A stretch of DNA of 64,000 nt. It comes from Nectonema munidae. Taxonomy: Eukaryota; Nematomorpha; Nectonematoida; Nectonematidae. Below are positions 24,315 to 36,090 of the stretch, in pieces. The first letter of the stretch is position 1, and each line of letters begins with the position of its first letter. A model generated the notes under the pieces. That model had not been told where the DNA came from. It searched no databases and worked only from the letters and a program-made list of their open reading frames with translations. The DNA lies in the NCBI GenBank assembly GCA_030549495.1, contig JAUIRK010000800.1, positions 1 to 64,000 of the forward strand, in the 5' to 3' direction. Position numbers and translations under genes: made by a program.

Positions 24315-24800
24315 AGTGCTCCACTAGAATTAGTCAAATGTTGCGAAGATAATGTTGATAAAATGTTTGAATGCTTAGACAAAAGATATAACAACCCGCA
24401 TTTAAATTTAGCAAACATAGTTAATGAGATAAAAGAGTATCCAATTATAAAAAACGGGGACTATAAAAGATTTTGTGATTTTGTTAATGCTAGTGATATT
24501 TGATCTAGAATCCCTAAAATTAGGAGATGAAATTAAAAATTCAAATACAGTTTTTATTATAGAAGAGAAACTACCTCCTAATGTCAAAATTTCCCAGTTT
24601 AGATATTTTTGCAACTCTAGCCGACAGATAAATTTCAGGAGTTGATGAACTTTTTGAGGCAAGAGATAGAAGTTTATAAATACGTTTCATCAAACGAGGT
24701 TAATCAATGTAAAGTCGGTAAAGTTAATTTTGTAAATACACGTAGAATTGATGATCAATTCGCACCAGGAAAGTTGCCCATGGTGATGAGATAAGTGTAT
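24315..24800 (+). mobile_element. BEL/Pao-like LTR element fossil (gag region)
   Basis: The plus strand resembles the DUF1759-type gag segment of BEL/Pao retrotransposons, with an ECLDKRYNNP block, a conserved GDY stretch and a KLPPNV motif in the expected order. Only part of gag is present and it is broken. No LTRs or pol part are seen nearby. It looks old. Confidence 0.55.
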
Positions 24801-26320
24801 TACTGAATCAGCAATAATCCCAAAATTTGAAAGAAAAAAAATTTATTGTAAAGAGAGAAATTGAGGCGTCTTCAATCTTCACAGGATTCTTTGGCTTATT
24901 GGATAGCCTTTATGAATTAGATGATTGATAGCTTTGGGAGTTGGTGAAGATCTCGGAAAGGTTTCACCTATTGGTTGTTTTCTTTGATGAAGTGATTGTG
25001 TTCTGATTTTTGTGCTGTGTTATTAGTTTATATATATATATATATATATGTGTGTGTGATGTGTTGAATTATATCGTGAGGTTGCAATTATAGAAAGGTA
25101 AAGACCGAAAGTAATGTGAAGCAGGTTAAAAATTTCGTGAGGTTAGAATTCTATGAAAGGTGATGTGACGCTGCAATGATGCATATTATATGAGGTCGCA
25201 TTCAGTGTTGATGAAGTGCGATACGTTTAACATTGAAAAATATTTAAATGTTATATCTATTATGACGGTAGAACTAAGATCGTTGGAAAAAAGAGTCTAT
25301 TTCAAAAGTTTTAGAAGATTATCCTTTTTTAATAAGCAAAAAAAAAATTTATTCGAACACATACGTCTATTTTTTTATAGATATATCAAGAGTTTGATAG
25401 AATGTGTCCTCAAGTAACAACAACAGAAATAACTTGCTGGATAAAATTTGTTAGTGCAGCAAAGCAATACTAAATCTTATCAGACACAGGAAAAATCGTT
25501 TTTATATGATGAGATATTTTCACAATGTTCTGTTACTAATGCTGATTCTCAACAAGGTTGTTTTTAGTTTTAAACTTTCATGAATAATTTTTTTTAGATT
25601 TTATCCCAGTTTTCACACTTGAAGCATTGTCTATACTTTTAAATTTTGAAAAAATCATAAATGATACCAATCTAAAAACCAATAAAGATGATAATAAAAG
25701 TAAAAATTTATAAAAATGAAAATTGCTTCAATTTGTCAATAGAAAACAAAGAAATGCTGTTTTTTTCTTCCTTTTTAGAGTTGGTAATGGGCATGGTATT
25801 TGTGTGCTATGTGTACACCCTTTCATAACCGGACAACAACAAAAAAACATTTCTTTTCTTTAAAATGAATTTTGAAATTGAAACACAAATATTCAAATTA
25901 CAAAAAAATAATTATTACATTTAGACAACGAAGTGAAAACGTGTTACTTCTAAAGACCTTGATTATTTTATATTATGTACTCTTAGTTTTTACTAATAAA
26001 AACGAACTTATATGAAAATGGTATCTCACACAGAATATTTTTGCATTATGTTTTTCTATGAATTTAAGGAATAGGTCACAATTGTCGTCAACGAGGACTG
26101 GAAGACTGTCAAAGGAGGGGGGGGGGTAAAAAGTTGACAAACGACGAATTTTTGTATAGTGAAAATAATAATTTAAACTTGTAAACATTTTCTATCAATC
26201 AAGTAAGAGAAAGGAGATCAACTTGTAAATCATTAAAATACTGCTTCGTCAAAATCAATGAGAGACTATTAAAATTAACTATCTTAAATAGTGGTATTTT
26301 AGACTGTAACTATAATAAGT
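24801..26320. other. AT-rich stretch with TA/TG microsatellite and a G tract
   Basis: A (TA)n(TG)n microsatellite lies at about 25029-25058 and a run of ten G at about 26116-26125. No gene is recognised. Confidence 0.4.
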
Positions 26321-26494
26321 GAGCCTCAATGGTTGTTAGGACGTACCTCTCAGTTTAATGGTTTAAGGTCAGGGGTTCGATCCCCAAAGCTCGCAACTCT
26401 TAAAAACAAATTTACAAAAACTGTGATTAACCACCTTAAGCATAATGCGAGCAAGCCTTACCGCTAAAAGTGCTTTGATATCTCCAATTAACCA
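26321..26494 (+). repeat. tRNA-derived SINE, copy 1 (174 bp)
   Basis: Head GAGCCTCAATGGTTGTTAGG with box B GGGGTTCGATCCCC, then a tRNA-unrelated body ending TTTGATATCTCCAATTAACC. Flanked by 12-bp duplications ACTATAATAAGT (26309-26320) and ACTATAACAAGT (26495-26506), one mismatch. The same family recurs at 56108-56283. Confidence 0.9.
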
Positions 26495-26506
26495 ACTATA
26501 ACAAGT

Positions 26507-27456
26507 TTAACTATTTTTTCTGAGTGAATATTATAATATAACTTTAAATATAGATTTTTGTTAAAAACCTTTAAAATATAATAAGAAAGGGACGTGATGT
26601 AAGATTTTGAAATATTTACTGATATTAAGAATAGGTAATAAGGAAAAATAATTGTGATCATATATCCACACTTGCCAAAATTTTAGAGTTTTGATGGGAA
26701 ATTTTGCCCCTTTTTGAAATCGAAAATCGGAATTATAACTTACGCATCTAATTTTTAAGACATTATTAGAATTTTTCCTGCAGAATGTGTCTCATAAGTT
26801 CTCTACATCACAAAAATATCTAGATACTATATACTTAAGTTTATGTGTTGTTATTCCCAAAAGAAGAAGAAGAAAATATTTAAATAAAAACTAGTAAGTA
26901 CTATAAAAGAGTGCAGAAATGTAAATAGACAGAGTATAATAAATATAGAATTGTTTTTATAAAAAAATTTTTTAAACAGCTTCCAGCTTATTCAACAATT
27001 TCTTTAACAAGCAGATCTTTAAGATGTGTTCTCTTTTGTGCTGTTTAATATGATAGTTTTGCTTTTGGATCTTTTTTACGCCACCGAAAATTTGTTAACA
27101 CTGAGATTTTTAGTTTGAAAGAATTTTTTTGCCATTTTTATTAGAATTCAAAATCGGGGGATTGTTAATGTACATTCCATCATATATTGATTTAGAATCA
27201 ACCAAATGCTCAAAACATAATACAAGTAATTTATATTTAACTCTTTAAAAATCTATGCACCACCAAAATGTAGCATTTAAACTTTTGTTCTTTTTAATTT
27301 TCCAATTAAAATTTTTTTTTTATTTTAAAGAAATTTTTTAAAGCTTAAGTTTTAAAAGCGAGGATAGAATATCGTTGCCGATACACTTTTTATAAAGTAA
27401 TTGAATAAAAGTATACTTGTTATAAATATTAAATTATTATATAAAATAAATAACAT
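26507..27456. other. AT-rich 3' flank of the minus-strand split gene
   Basis: No gene or repeat family is recognised between the SINE and the stop codon at 27457. Confidence 0.4.
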
Positions 27457-28219
27457 TTATTTTCGCACAAGAGTTACGCTAGGCTGATTTTTAACTTCAT
27501 TGGAAATAAACTTTACAGAGACTTTCTCTTTTTCAAAAGTAAGAATGAATTTTTGCTGGATTTCTCTTTCTGAAACAACCTTTATCAAGACATTTTTCTT
27601 CTTGTACAACTAAAAAAATCAAAATGATAAAACTCATAAAATATTTCAATAAATAAATATTAGTAAAAGATATAATTGTTCACAAATAATCGTATTCCTA
27701 TAATATAATCGTATATATATAATACATATATATTTGCAATCGTCTTAAAATGCATTCTTCACAATAAACATTAAAAAAGACATCTCAAAGTTTGATAGAA
27801 GCTTTTAAATTTGATAGCTTTTAAACTTTTATGAACTTTCGCTGACAAACAAATTTGAAAAAAGTTTGAGAAATTTAGTTTTATTTACTAACTATCCTCT
27901 TATTAAATTGAAATGTACACTCATCTTGTGCTAACCATAATTATTATCAAATAAATAGAAAATAAAAAAGCCTCACTTACGCAAACACTCTTATTATTTA
28001 ATTCCGTTGCGGCATTGAGAATGTACTCTTGAAGAAATATTTCTTTTGCTTCATTCTCCTTTATAAGTATATCCAAAAATACCCAATAGAGTTTATTGAA
28101 GTAAACATGGAACGAGTAACGCATATCCAAAGCTAGGGGTTCTTTATTAACTTGAAACAAAAATAATCTAAATAATTTCATGTTCTCAGGAACATAATTA
28201 CCTTCAATTTTTTCAATAT
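27457..28219 (-). CDS. Unidentified split gene, last two exons
   Basis: Exon 28219-27981 is preceded by a pyrimidine-rich acceptor and ends TTTGC|GTAAGT, a near-perfect donor. Exon 27609-27457 follows a TTTTTTTAG acceptor and runs to a TAA stop. Joined in phase they give about 130 residues, including EPLALDMRYSFHVYFNKLYW, a NKSVC-LYKKKN junction and the ending PSVTLVRK. The composition looks like soluble host protein with alternating hydrophobic and charged residues. Earlier exons must exist because the first exon here starts in phase 1; the exon at 34128-34299 is a possible but phase-incompatible partner. I do not recognise the family. Confidence 0.55.
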
Positions 28220-28575
28220 CTAAAAAAGTCACAGCTATAAAATGTGGTATTTAAAATAAAGATTTCAAAAAAAAGTTAAAGTTCAAGAATCTATATTATA
28301 ATAGCATGGAAAAAAAGAAACAATTTTTAAATAAAATTTTAAGCATATCAGTGTATGCTTCAGCCAAAAAGGCTTGCAGCAATCAATGACTTCTTTGTGA
28401 ATGTTGCGTGAGAAAAGATCTGTCACAAATACAAACAATAACTGAGCAGATCAGAAGAGATAAAAATATTCTATTTGATCGAAATTCAAATTTCTTCGCG
28501 AAGCAACATCTCCTTATTTCTCATTCAACAGATACCATACTAAGAAGGCCTCCAAAGATATCAAGCATACATAAG

Positions 28576-28834
28576 CAGTAGTGGGATTCAGTCGGTTCGT
28601 TAGAACCGTCTCACGGAATTTTGCGAATTCGGTAAACAGTAAAATATTTATTTATCTATATAGTACACACCGTACAGTAAAATAAGCACCCACATCATCA
28701 TCATAATGATGCTTGTTTAACCATTATTTTAACATTTTATTGGGAAATAATCAAAATTGATCAGTTTATTTGCTGACAAAGTTGACTTTTTTTGTAACAG
28801 AACTGGCTGAGAAAAAATTTGAATCCCACTACTG
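28576..28834. mobile_element. hAT MITE, 259 bp
   Basis: TIRs CAGTAGTGGGATTCA at the left and the same sequence inverted, with one difference, at the right. The flanking 8-mers TACATAAG and TAGATAAC match at six of eight positions. No coding capacity. Confidence 0.85.
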
Positions 28835-29485
28835 TAGATAACCAACCACTTTCCGCACATCATATTCAAAGCACTATCATTACAATAATAATGTTGATAT
28901 CTTTAAAATAAACTTTCTTTCTAAAGCAAAATTTATTAATGTTGTTTCTAGAAATCCCGACAAAACACTGATAAGGAAGAAATTTGAAGATTTTCGGATT
29001 TATATTATGAATATTTGAATGTAAATTTTATTAAAAAAATTTCAATTGCAAATTTTGAGGCAGACAATTTGGGAAGAAGGAGGAGGGGACGGGGTATTAA
29101 ATTTTGACAAATGATCAAAAGGATCCATGGGAGTAAAAAGTTTCGAAACTATTGCTTTAAGTGGCTTCTTAATACACCTCATTTACAACGTTGTGTGATT
29201 TCCAACACGCGAAATAGAACGCATAAAACTTGCATCCTAAGCAACAAAATTAAAAAAAGATATAAAAAACACAATTTCCTTTGTCAAAGTGATATTTTTG
29301 TTTGCTTTGCATACAAATAATGTCCCTTCAAATCCCTTTTTATGGAAAGTAAAAGGTATTTTGTAAGAATTTTTCATTAAAGTATAAAAATGAGCAGCAT
29401 CCACAGCTGAACCATTTGAACGAGGTTTTGACTCCCCTTTTTATGGTCATATAACACGTGTTCCAGTAGATTCATTTTAATGCAG
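28835..29485. other. AT-rich interval, nothing recognised
   Basis: No frame or repeat that I can name. Confidence 0.35.
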
Positions 29486-29708
29486 ACCATTTATAACGCC
29501 CGTTCGTGATTTGGATCCCACCATCCCCGTCATAAAGGATCTACTGTGGATAGCTAACGAAATGAAATCAAGAAGACTTACGATTTATAGGAATGAAAAA
29601 TATATAAAATTCATTGTCAGCCACGGTAATATATTGAAACAAATTTCCATCGTGGAATTCAAATCTATGTATATCTTGAGATATACCTTCAAAGACACAA
29701 CCTTTTAA
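29486..29708 (+). CDS. Unidentified terminal-exon candidate
   Basis: After a TTTTAATGCAG acceptor the plus strand stays open for about 73 codons (PFITPVRDLDPTIPV near the start, RYTFKDTTF at the end) and then stops; AATAAA follows about 45 bases later. Its G+C is higher than the flanks. No family is recognised and no upstream partner exon was found, so this could be chance. Confidence 0.3.
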
Positions 29709-30202
29709 CTTGGTTTTACAATTAAAAAAATATTTTGTATATTTGATAAATAATAAAATATAAACAAAAATAGTTGTCTATTACGTTTAAAATAAAAAAT
29801 GATACAAAACCAAGAAATTAATACAGATCTTCTACTTAAAATGGGGAGAAATTACCCTTTGAATATAGCACAACACTTTCTAGTCTTGGTGCATTTTACA
29901 AGTACTCGAAATTATTCAGTAACTTTGCAAATGAGACATTTTCTATGCGTATATCCAATAGTTATACCAATATTTTCCTTTGATTCTTGCTCTCAAATCA
30001 ATTAACCAATGATTTTGCACCCCATGCCTTTATCATCTTATCTTTACTAATTCATGCCAAAAAGATTAATAGATGAACATAAGAACCAAATGTATGAAAA
30101 TTATTTTATATATTTATATAAAATTTCAAAAAAGTACACAAAAATGTGTTTATTAATTTTTGAACAAACATTATATAAAACATTCAAATCATTTTTATAA
30201 TA

Positions 30203-30752
30203 CAGTCAACCCTCAATAATTCGGCACTCGTTAAACCGGAAGCCTCGCTTTCCGGCAAAAAATAAGGACACCCCTTTTTCAATGAGAATTTTCTATTGAT
30301 CCAAAACTTCAGTTTCCGGAAATTTTTTTTGCCTATAACTTATTTACTTAATACAAAAATGGCGGAATTTTATGTTTGAAAATTTTTTTTATCGATTTGT
30401 GCTCTTTCAAACTTTTGTTCCCGAATTTAGTTTCAGCAAGTTTTAAATTCTTAAAAAAAATTATTTTAAAGTTTTTTGAGTTGAATTTTTTAAAAATTAT
30501 TCATAAATTTTTATTTAGACCTTATTAATTTATAATTTTTAAATTTATTTTTAAGCTACATTGAAACAAACTACAATTAAAAGTTCTATTCTCAAATTTC
30601 GAGTTCAAATTTTGCGTTTTCGCTAAGTGAGTGTTAATTTGGAATTTTAAAATCATGGATAAAAGCAAAAAAAGACCAAGAGTTGAAATACCTTTGAAAG
30701 TCAAAAAGGAAATATGCTTAGAAAAAAATGCCAACCCCAATCAAATGCGAAG
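30203..30752 (+). mobile_element. pogo/Tigger element, 5' end with transposase N-terminus
   Basis: TA (30201-30202) followed by CAGTCAACCCTCAATAATTC is a pogo-type terminus. From ATG at 30655 the frame reads MDKSKKRPRVEIPLKVKKEI then CLEKNANPNQMR, matching the start of the CENP-B/Tigger helix-turn-helix domain, and then stops at about 30752. The catalytic DDE part is absent, so this is a truncated element. Confidence 0.7.
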
Positions 30753-31207
30753 TTAACTTTTTTCAGCAAAATTCTCACAGTATCTCTAGTGAAGCTTATA
30801 ACTTTGGTTCTATATTATATACTCATTTGAAAATTTATAAATATATACAGTTTTGAAGACATAATACTTTATAGTTAAAAAATTTTTTAAATCATGGTTA
30901 CCTTTTGGGAAATGTCAATCAAAATTTTGATTGATGAGAAATATATCTAATAAAATATACCTTCAAATTTTACATGAAATATATTTTTTATATCAAATCG
31001 GGCATGCTGATTTCATTTTTGGAATTCAGAAATTGAAAATACCTATAAGTGTGTAAGAAACTTGCGGTTTACTTCCAAAATCTGACTACGAGAACATTCA
31101 TTCAAATTTTACATGAAATATACACATTTTTGTAGCAAATCAATAATGCCAATTAAAATTATAGATTGTTTTTGTATTTAGAATTTGAAAATACTTGTAA
31201 GCGTGAA

Positions 31208-31330
31208 TCAAATTTCCAAATCAGGTGTTTTACACATATATACCCATTTTCAAGTAGGCTGAATCTAAAAGTGATGTTTATTTTTTATAAAAATTAATCA
31301 TACCTGTCAAAAAATGATTGACATATGACA
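31208..31330 (-). repeat. Inverted copy of the 32.8-33.3 kb repeat unit
   Basis: Read on the minus strand, it contains GTCATATGTCAATCA, then TTTTGACAGG, then CTTGAAAATGGGTATATATG in the same order and spacing as the tandem units at 32862-33300. Confidence 0.7.
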
Positions 31331-31865
31331 CTTCAACTGAAATAAAGGACTTCATGATTAAATAGTTATACGTAGCTATATATGTAATTTATTTTGTCAC
31401 AGAACAAATAGAATTATAAGTAGGCAAAACAAAATTGCAAAAAAATAAAATATAAAGAACTAAAAACGGGATTTTATACAGAATTCAATGAGGTGATTTT
31501 TTCTAATGAAATTATTTAAATACAAAATAAGGACTCTGTAGAGTCATTGATGCGCATCATTTTATTTGAAGGAGAAAGACAGTTCGTTTATACCATTCAC
31601 TCTACAATATCTCAAAACAAGGTGAATCGGTCAATTTAAATAAGTTTTGTCTTTGACCATTTTGAAAAAGTTTTATACGTATAATCAAACAATATACAAA
31701 TGAACGAAGATGATAAAGTTGAAACATAATTTATCCATAATAAAAATTTGATCGTTTTTTATATCTAATCATTTGGTTGTCGTATCGTTTCTCTAAAATG
31801 AAAAATATTTTCACCTCAACATGAGTTTTCTGCATAAAATTTGCTATTTTATTTAATAATTGCTA

Positions 31866-32029
31866 GAAGAATTAAAAAAAAAATCTCCTTTATTAACTGT
31901 CAAGGATAATAAAAATAGTTTAAAAAAAAAGAGAAAAACTTTATTCCCAATATATACCATGCGTTACCTTGGCAAAACTTGGATGGCATTTTCTGAAGAA
32001 GACGAAGCCTACTTTATATATACAAATGT
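31866..32029 (+). CDS. Unidentified exon candidate
   Basis: An open stretch between an acceptor-like TTGCTAG and a donor AAT|GTAAGA, encoding a lysine-rich part followed by YTMRYLGKTWMAFSEEDEAY. A further plus-strand segment, 33985-34051 (TTTCAG before, GTAAAA after; ANRLFDDGLKELRKYNL), could belong to the same gene, but the phases do not join directly. The family is not recognised. Confidence 0.3.
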
Positions 32030-32465
32030 AAGAAAGTTTTAGAAGTTATAACTTCATCCAACGAAATAGAAATTTACCAAATTTTGCACATCTGTATGCA
32101 CATATAAATGGAATATTCAAAGTTTGAAAAAATTATACATAATATTTAAAAAACATGATGTAATCATGCAAACTCCAATTGAAATATACAGCCTAATTTT
32201 CATTCTATAGTCTAAAAATGAAAAATAATTTTGAACAAAAATATATGAATCAATTATATAGTATAATGATGAGTATCAAAATTAATATTCGTGCCTCATT
32301 GGAAATTTTGATACTGAAAAAATTTGTTTTATTATAGATTCCAAATAAAATCTAAACTTCAAAGAAAAACAAATTCATTTGTGAAACTAAAAATTTGAAT
32401 ATAGTCTTTGGAGAAAAACAAATCAAAAAAGCATGAAAACAAATTGTTCAAAAATCAGTACAATA

Positions 32466-32757
32466 CAGGGATGGACCGAGAGGGGGGATAGGGGGATGCA
32501 TACCCCCCCCCCCTACCAGCAATCTATTCAAGAAAAATTAAGGTTGGAGTCCACCCTAAAATAGAAATCAAAATTGATGAAGTCATTGATCGATTTTCAA
32601 AGCAAAAAGAAAGAAGAAAAGACTTTGTAATATAATTTTAATCATTTATTTTACATACGTTTTCAAATTTCTTCCCTAATTAAATGTGTAAAATATTTTG
32701 ATAATATTCCCCCCCCCCCCCCCCCCCCCCCACAAAAGATTTCTGGATCCCCCACTG
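32466..32757. mobile_element. CAG-type MITE, 292 bp, with perfect 8-bp duplication
   Basis: Left end CAGGGATGGACCGAG, right end inverted CAGTGGGGGATCCAG, flanked by GTACAATA on both sides (32458-32465 and 32758-32765). It contains G and C homopolymer runs, the longest about 23 C at 32709-32731. The CAG ends and 8-bp duplication point to hAT. Confidence 0.88.
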
Positions 32758-32861
32758 GTACAATATATCTGACCGCAAACATGCCACGATTTTAAAAAAG
32801 TCACAAATTAATCAAAAATGTTAAAAAAAAAAACTTTTTATAACTACTTAAATAAAGAGTT

Positions 32862-33300
32862 AATTTTTTCAGTTGGGCTGTCATATGTCAATCAAATTTT
32901 TGAGAAGATTTGATTGATTTTTTAAAAAAATAAACGTGACCATTGTATTCAGCCTACATGAAAATGGATGTATATAAATAGAAAACTTTGTATAACCATT
33001 TAAACTAAAAGGTTCTTTTTTAAGTTGAGCTGTCATATATCAATCAATTTTTTGATAGGTTTGAATGATTTTTTTAAAAATAAACGTGACCATCGTATTC
33101 ATCATACATGAAAATGGGTATATATGTGTAAAAAAACTTTGAAACACTAAATCTAAAATATCTTTTTTCAGTTGAGCTATCATATATCAATCAATTTTTT
33201 GACAGATTTGGTTGATTTTTAAAAAAATAAACATGACCATCGTGTTCAGCCCACTTGAAAATGGGTATATATGTGTAAAAAAACTTTATAACCATTTAAA
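32862..33300 (+). repeat. Three tandem copies of a 140-155 bp unit
   Basis: The units begin near 32873, 33028 and 33171 with GTTGRGCTRTCATATRTCAA and carry TAAACRTGACCAT and GAAAATGGGTATATATGTG. A diverged piece also occurs near 60235-60300. Confidence 0.8.
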
Positions 33301-34127
33301 GTCTACATTTAAGCGCATCTAAATTTCTCTTAAAATACTTCAATTAGGTCTTTCCTTTATTTTTATAAGTACATAACGTTTTCGTTATTGATGCCCATCC
33401 TATAACAATGAGAAAAATAATGAATACTCCTTCTGATATATCATTTATTTATATCTTTAAAAATAAAATAATTAGCAGCTGTAACTAATGAAATTAGCAA
33501 AGTCATCGTTTACTAATTTAAAAACACCTTTACTGATCTAATTAGTAAGTGATATTACTTTTTTCGCTATTAATATAATTTGATAAAAATAAAATTTTAT
33601 AATTTATAAAAATTAGAATTTTTTTAAATTTAATAGATTAGCAAAAGCACCTAAACAACTTGAATTCTGAGGCCTGATGCAGAAAATGGGGTTACTTATA
33701 TATAAAAAAAGGTGTACAGTCGAACTGGGAAACGGCGCATTTACAAGTGAAGAAACATTTCACAATTTACATATTTTTTTGTCAGCAAATATCTATTCAT
33801 TTCGTAATGCGTTTTTAAAATATGATCACAAGAATTCCATTGGTTTTCAAATGTGTCAATCAAAAATTTAATATTTCAGTTAAAAATCACTGCATTATTT
33901 TGCAGTTTATTAACCTTTAATATTTTATTTTATATCTATCATTAAACTTATAACGATTAATAATAACCAATGTATTATTTTCAGACAAAAAGCAAATAGA
34001 CTTTTCGATGATGGATTGAAAGAACTCCGTAAATATAATCTTACATCAGGTAAAATAAGTATTGTGAATTAAATTTATGTTTATTGAGATCGACATTCTA
34101 AAATTTAGTTTAAAGAAGAAATTTTAC

Positions 34128-34299
34128 CTTGCATTTGAGAGTTTTTCTACTCTTAGGATAATGTTCTTGGGAATCAGGAACAAAAAAAATGTTATAAAAC
34201 AATAAACTGGAAGTATCATCAAAATATAGTTCCAAGGTAAACTTCTTTTCAACAAAGGTTTTCTCATCGAGAATTTTAAATATTTTTGGTACTTCCTTT
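34128..34299 (-). CDS. Unidentified exon candidate
   Basis: On the minus strand, after the acceptor ATATTACAG, an open frame encodes RKEVPKIFKILDEKTF and FTLELYFDDTSSLLFYNIFF and ends AAATGCAAG|GTAAAA, a plausible donor. The sequence looks like folded host protein. It may be an upstream exon of the gene at 27457-28219, but at least one more exon would be needed to reconcile the phases. The family is not recognised. Confidence 0.4.
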
Positions 34300-35959
34300 C
34301 TGTAATATTCAAGCATATAAATTCCATTTTTAAAATCTTAAAACAAAATTTTAATAAATTTTATTTTTAAATTTCAACAGTCGCTAAAATAAATTAAAAG
34401 AGGCGTAATTTTTATGGTCTTTTGCGATTATTGAACATATCTTCATTTCAGAGATGTATCGCGTAGTCTTCAAAGTAACATTTTCAAGACACAAAAAGAA
34501 ATGTTTCAAGATATACTATTTTAGTTTTATTTAACGAGGGCTGTATAAGGTTAATATTGTTAGGAGATCGAATTTTCTATTGGTTTTCTTTCAAAAAAAT
34601 TTAATGATATCTGTTCATCTTTTGTATAAGTTATTTGAAAGATAAATGCTAAGATATCTATCTTGAAATTATTGTTTTGATAACGTTGTTAACGGTAGAT
34701 ATTTATGCCATTCTATAATATAAAAATCTATCATTATAAAATTATAGCTTCCTTTAAAATGTATAGCTTCTGCGTGCATGTCTTAAAATTATAACACTAA
34801 CTTGTATTGCCTGTTTTCATAAAATGGCACGGAAATAGATTAGAGGCAAAGTATATTTTTCCAATTTTGATTTAAATATAGGTTTCTTTATCTAAGCTGT
34901 AGAGGATAAACTGTACACAACTTAGGAAGATTACTTAAGTGTTCAACGCTTTAAGTATCCATGGATAGATTAAATTCCTCAAAAGTTCTCTCTAGAAAAA
35001 AACTAAGGAATAACTTTAACTACTGAGTCTAAAAAAGCAAAAAATTTTAGTATACTTTTTTGTAAAAAGACTTTGGCAAGGTTTACTTTTTGTTCAGAAA
35101 AGAGGCTTTGGAATTAAAATGTAATTTTAAGGTGCAATGAAGGGGAATAGAAAATTGTAAGCTTACTTGATTCGAAAGATTGAAATAGTAGAAAAATCAA
35201 GACAAATGATAACATGCAAATCTTAAGTTTAGCAATAAAGATATCAACGTGGCGATGAAGTAGGGAAGATAGGCTACAGTCCTTTCCTATTATTATAGTC
35301 GATTTAGGGCTCGGGAATAAACGATAGTTTACGTTTCGATATTTACTTTGTTCCGAAAGTTAGTTTCGCCATCACGCTTATAAAAGAGTATTTCCCAGAA
35401 ACATTACTGGATATATCACTTTCAAAGTCATTCAATTGACAAAAATATTAAGGCGTGAGGTAATAAAGAAGTTCGAAATTTTTGTTTGTTCAAGCCTGCC
35501 TATTTCGTACGATTCGTGAAGGATGCGCTTTATATATTTTAAAACTTAAAAGACATCCTAGTATATCTTCGCGATTTAGCCTCTCTCTTTAACTTATCTC
35601 CTCCATTTGTCATTTTGGTAACGTTTCAGCAGAAATAAAGCGTCAGCACAAAAACGACTAAAAATTTTCTTAGGAAAACGGACAAAGTGTTATTTGGCGC
35701 CAAATGGGAAATTGATTCAAATATGATTGAAAAAAAAGATATGAGAGCATTTTTATTGGAAATATGGATAAGATATAAGAGAAGGATTTTCTGTAGTTTG
35801 TCTGGGCAATATAGAAGAACAAAGGAATCTTTAAACAATTTGGTTTTCTTTGAGTAGTAAAAAGAGACATGCTTTCCTTCTTAATAAAAAAACTTAAAAA
35901 CTTCATGAACAAAAAGTTTTGCTTAAAAAAATTCAACTTTAAGTTTGCAAATTCTCTTT
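34300..35959. other. AT-rich interval, nothing recognised
   Basis: Short open frames on the minus strand at 35.6-35.9 kb are leucine/phenylalanine-rich, as expected of AT-rich non-coding DNA. Confidence 0.35.
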
Positions 35960-36090
35960 ATAACCCACCGGAGTCGCCTTTATAAAAAATACGATGGTCC
36001 GCTTTTATAAATGTTTTTTAATACAAATCGTCTGTCTGCTTTACACTAGATATCGTCTGATTATTATTATTTTAGTCGTTAATCGGTTAA
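35960..36090. mobile_element. Diverged piggyBac-type TTAA MITE
   Basis: It shares AATCGTCTG and TAGATATCGTCTG with the 138-bp MITEs and ends GTCGTTAATCGGTTAA (TTAA at 36087-36090). The left end reads TATAACCCACCGGAG, so its TTAA has decayed. Confidence 0.6.
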
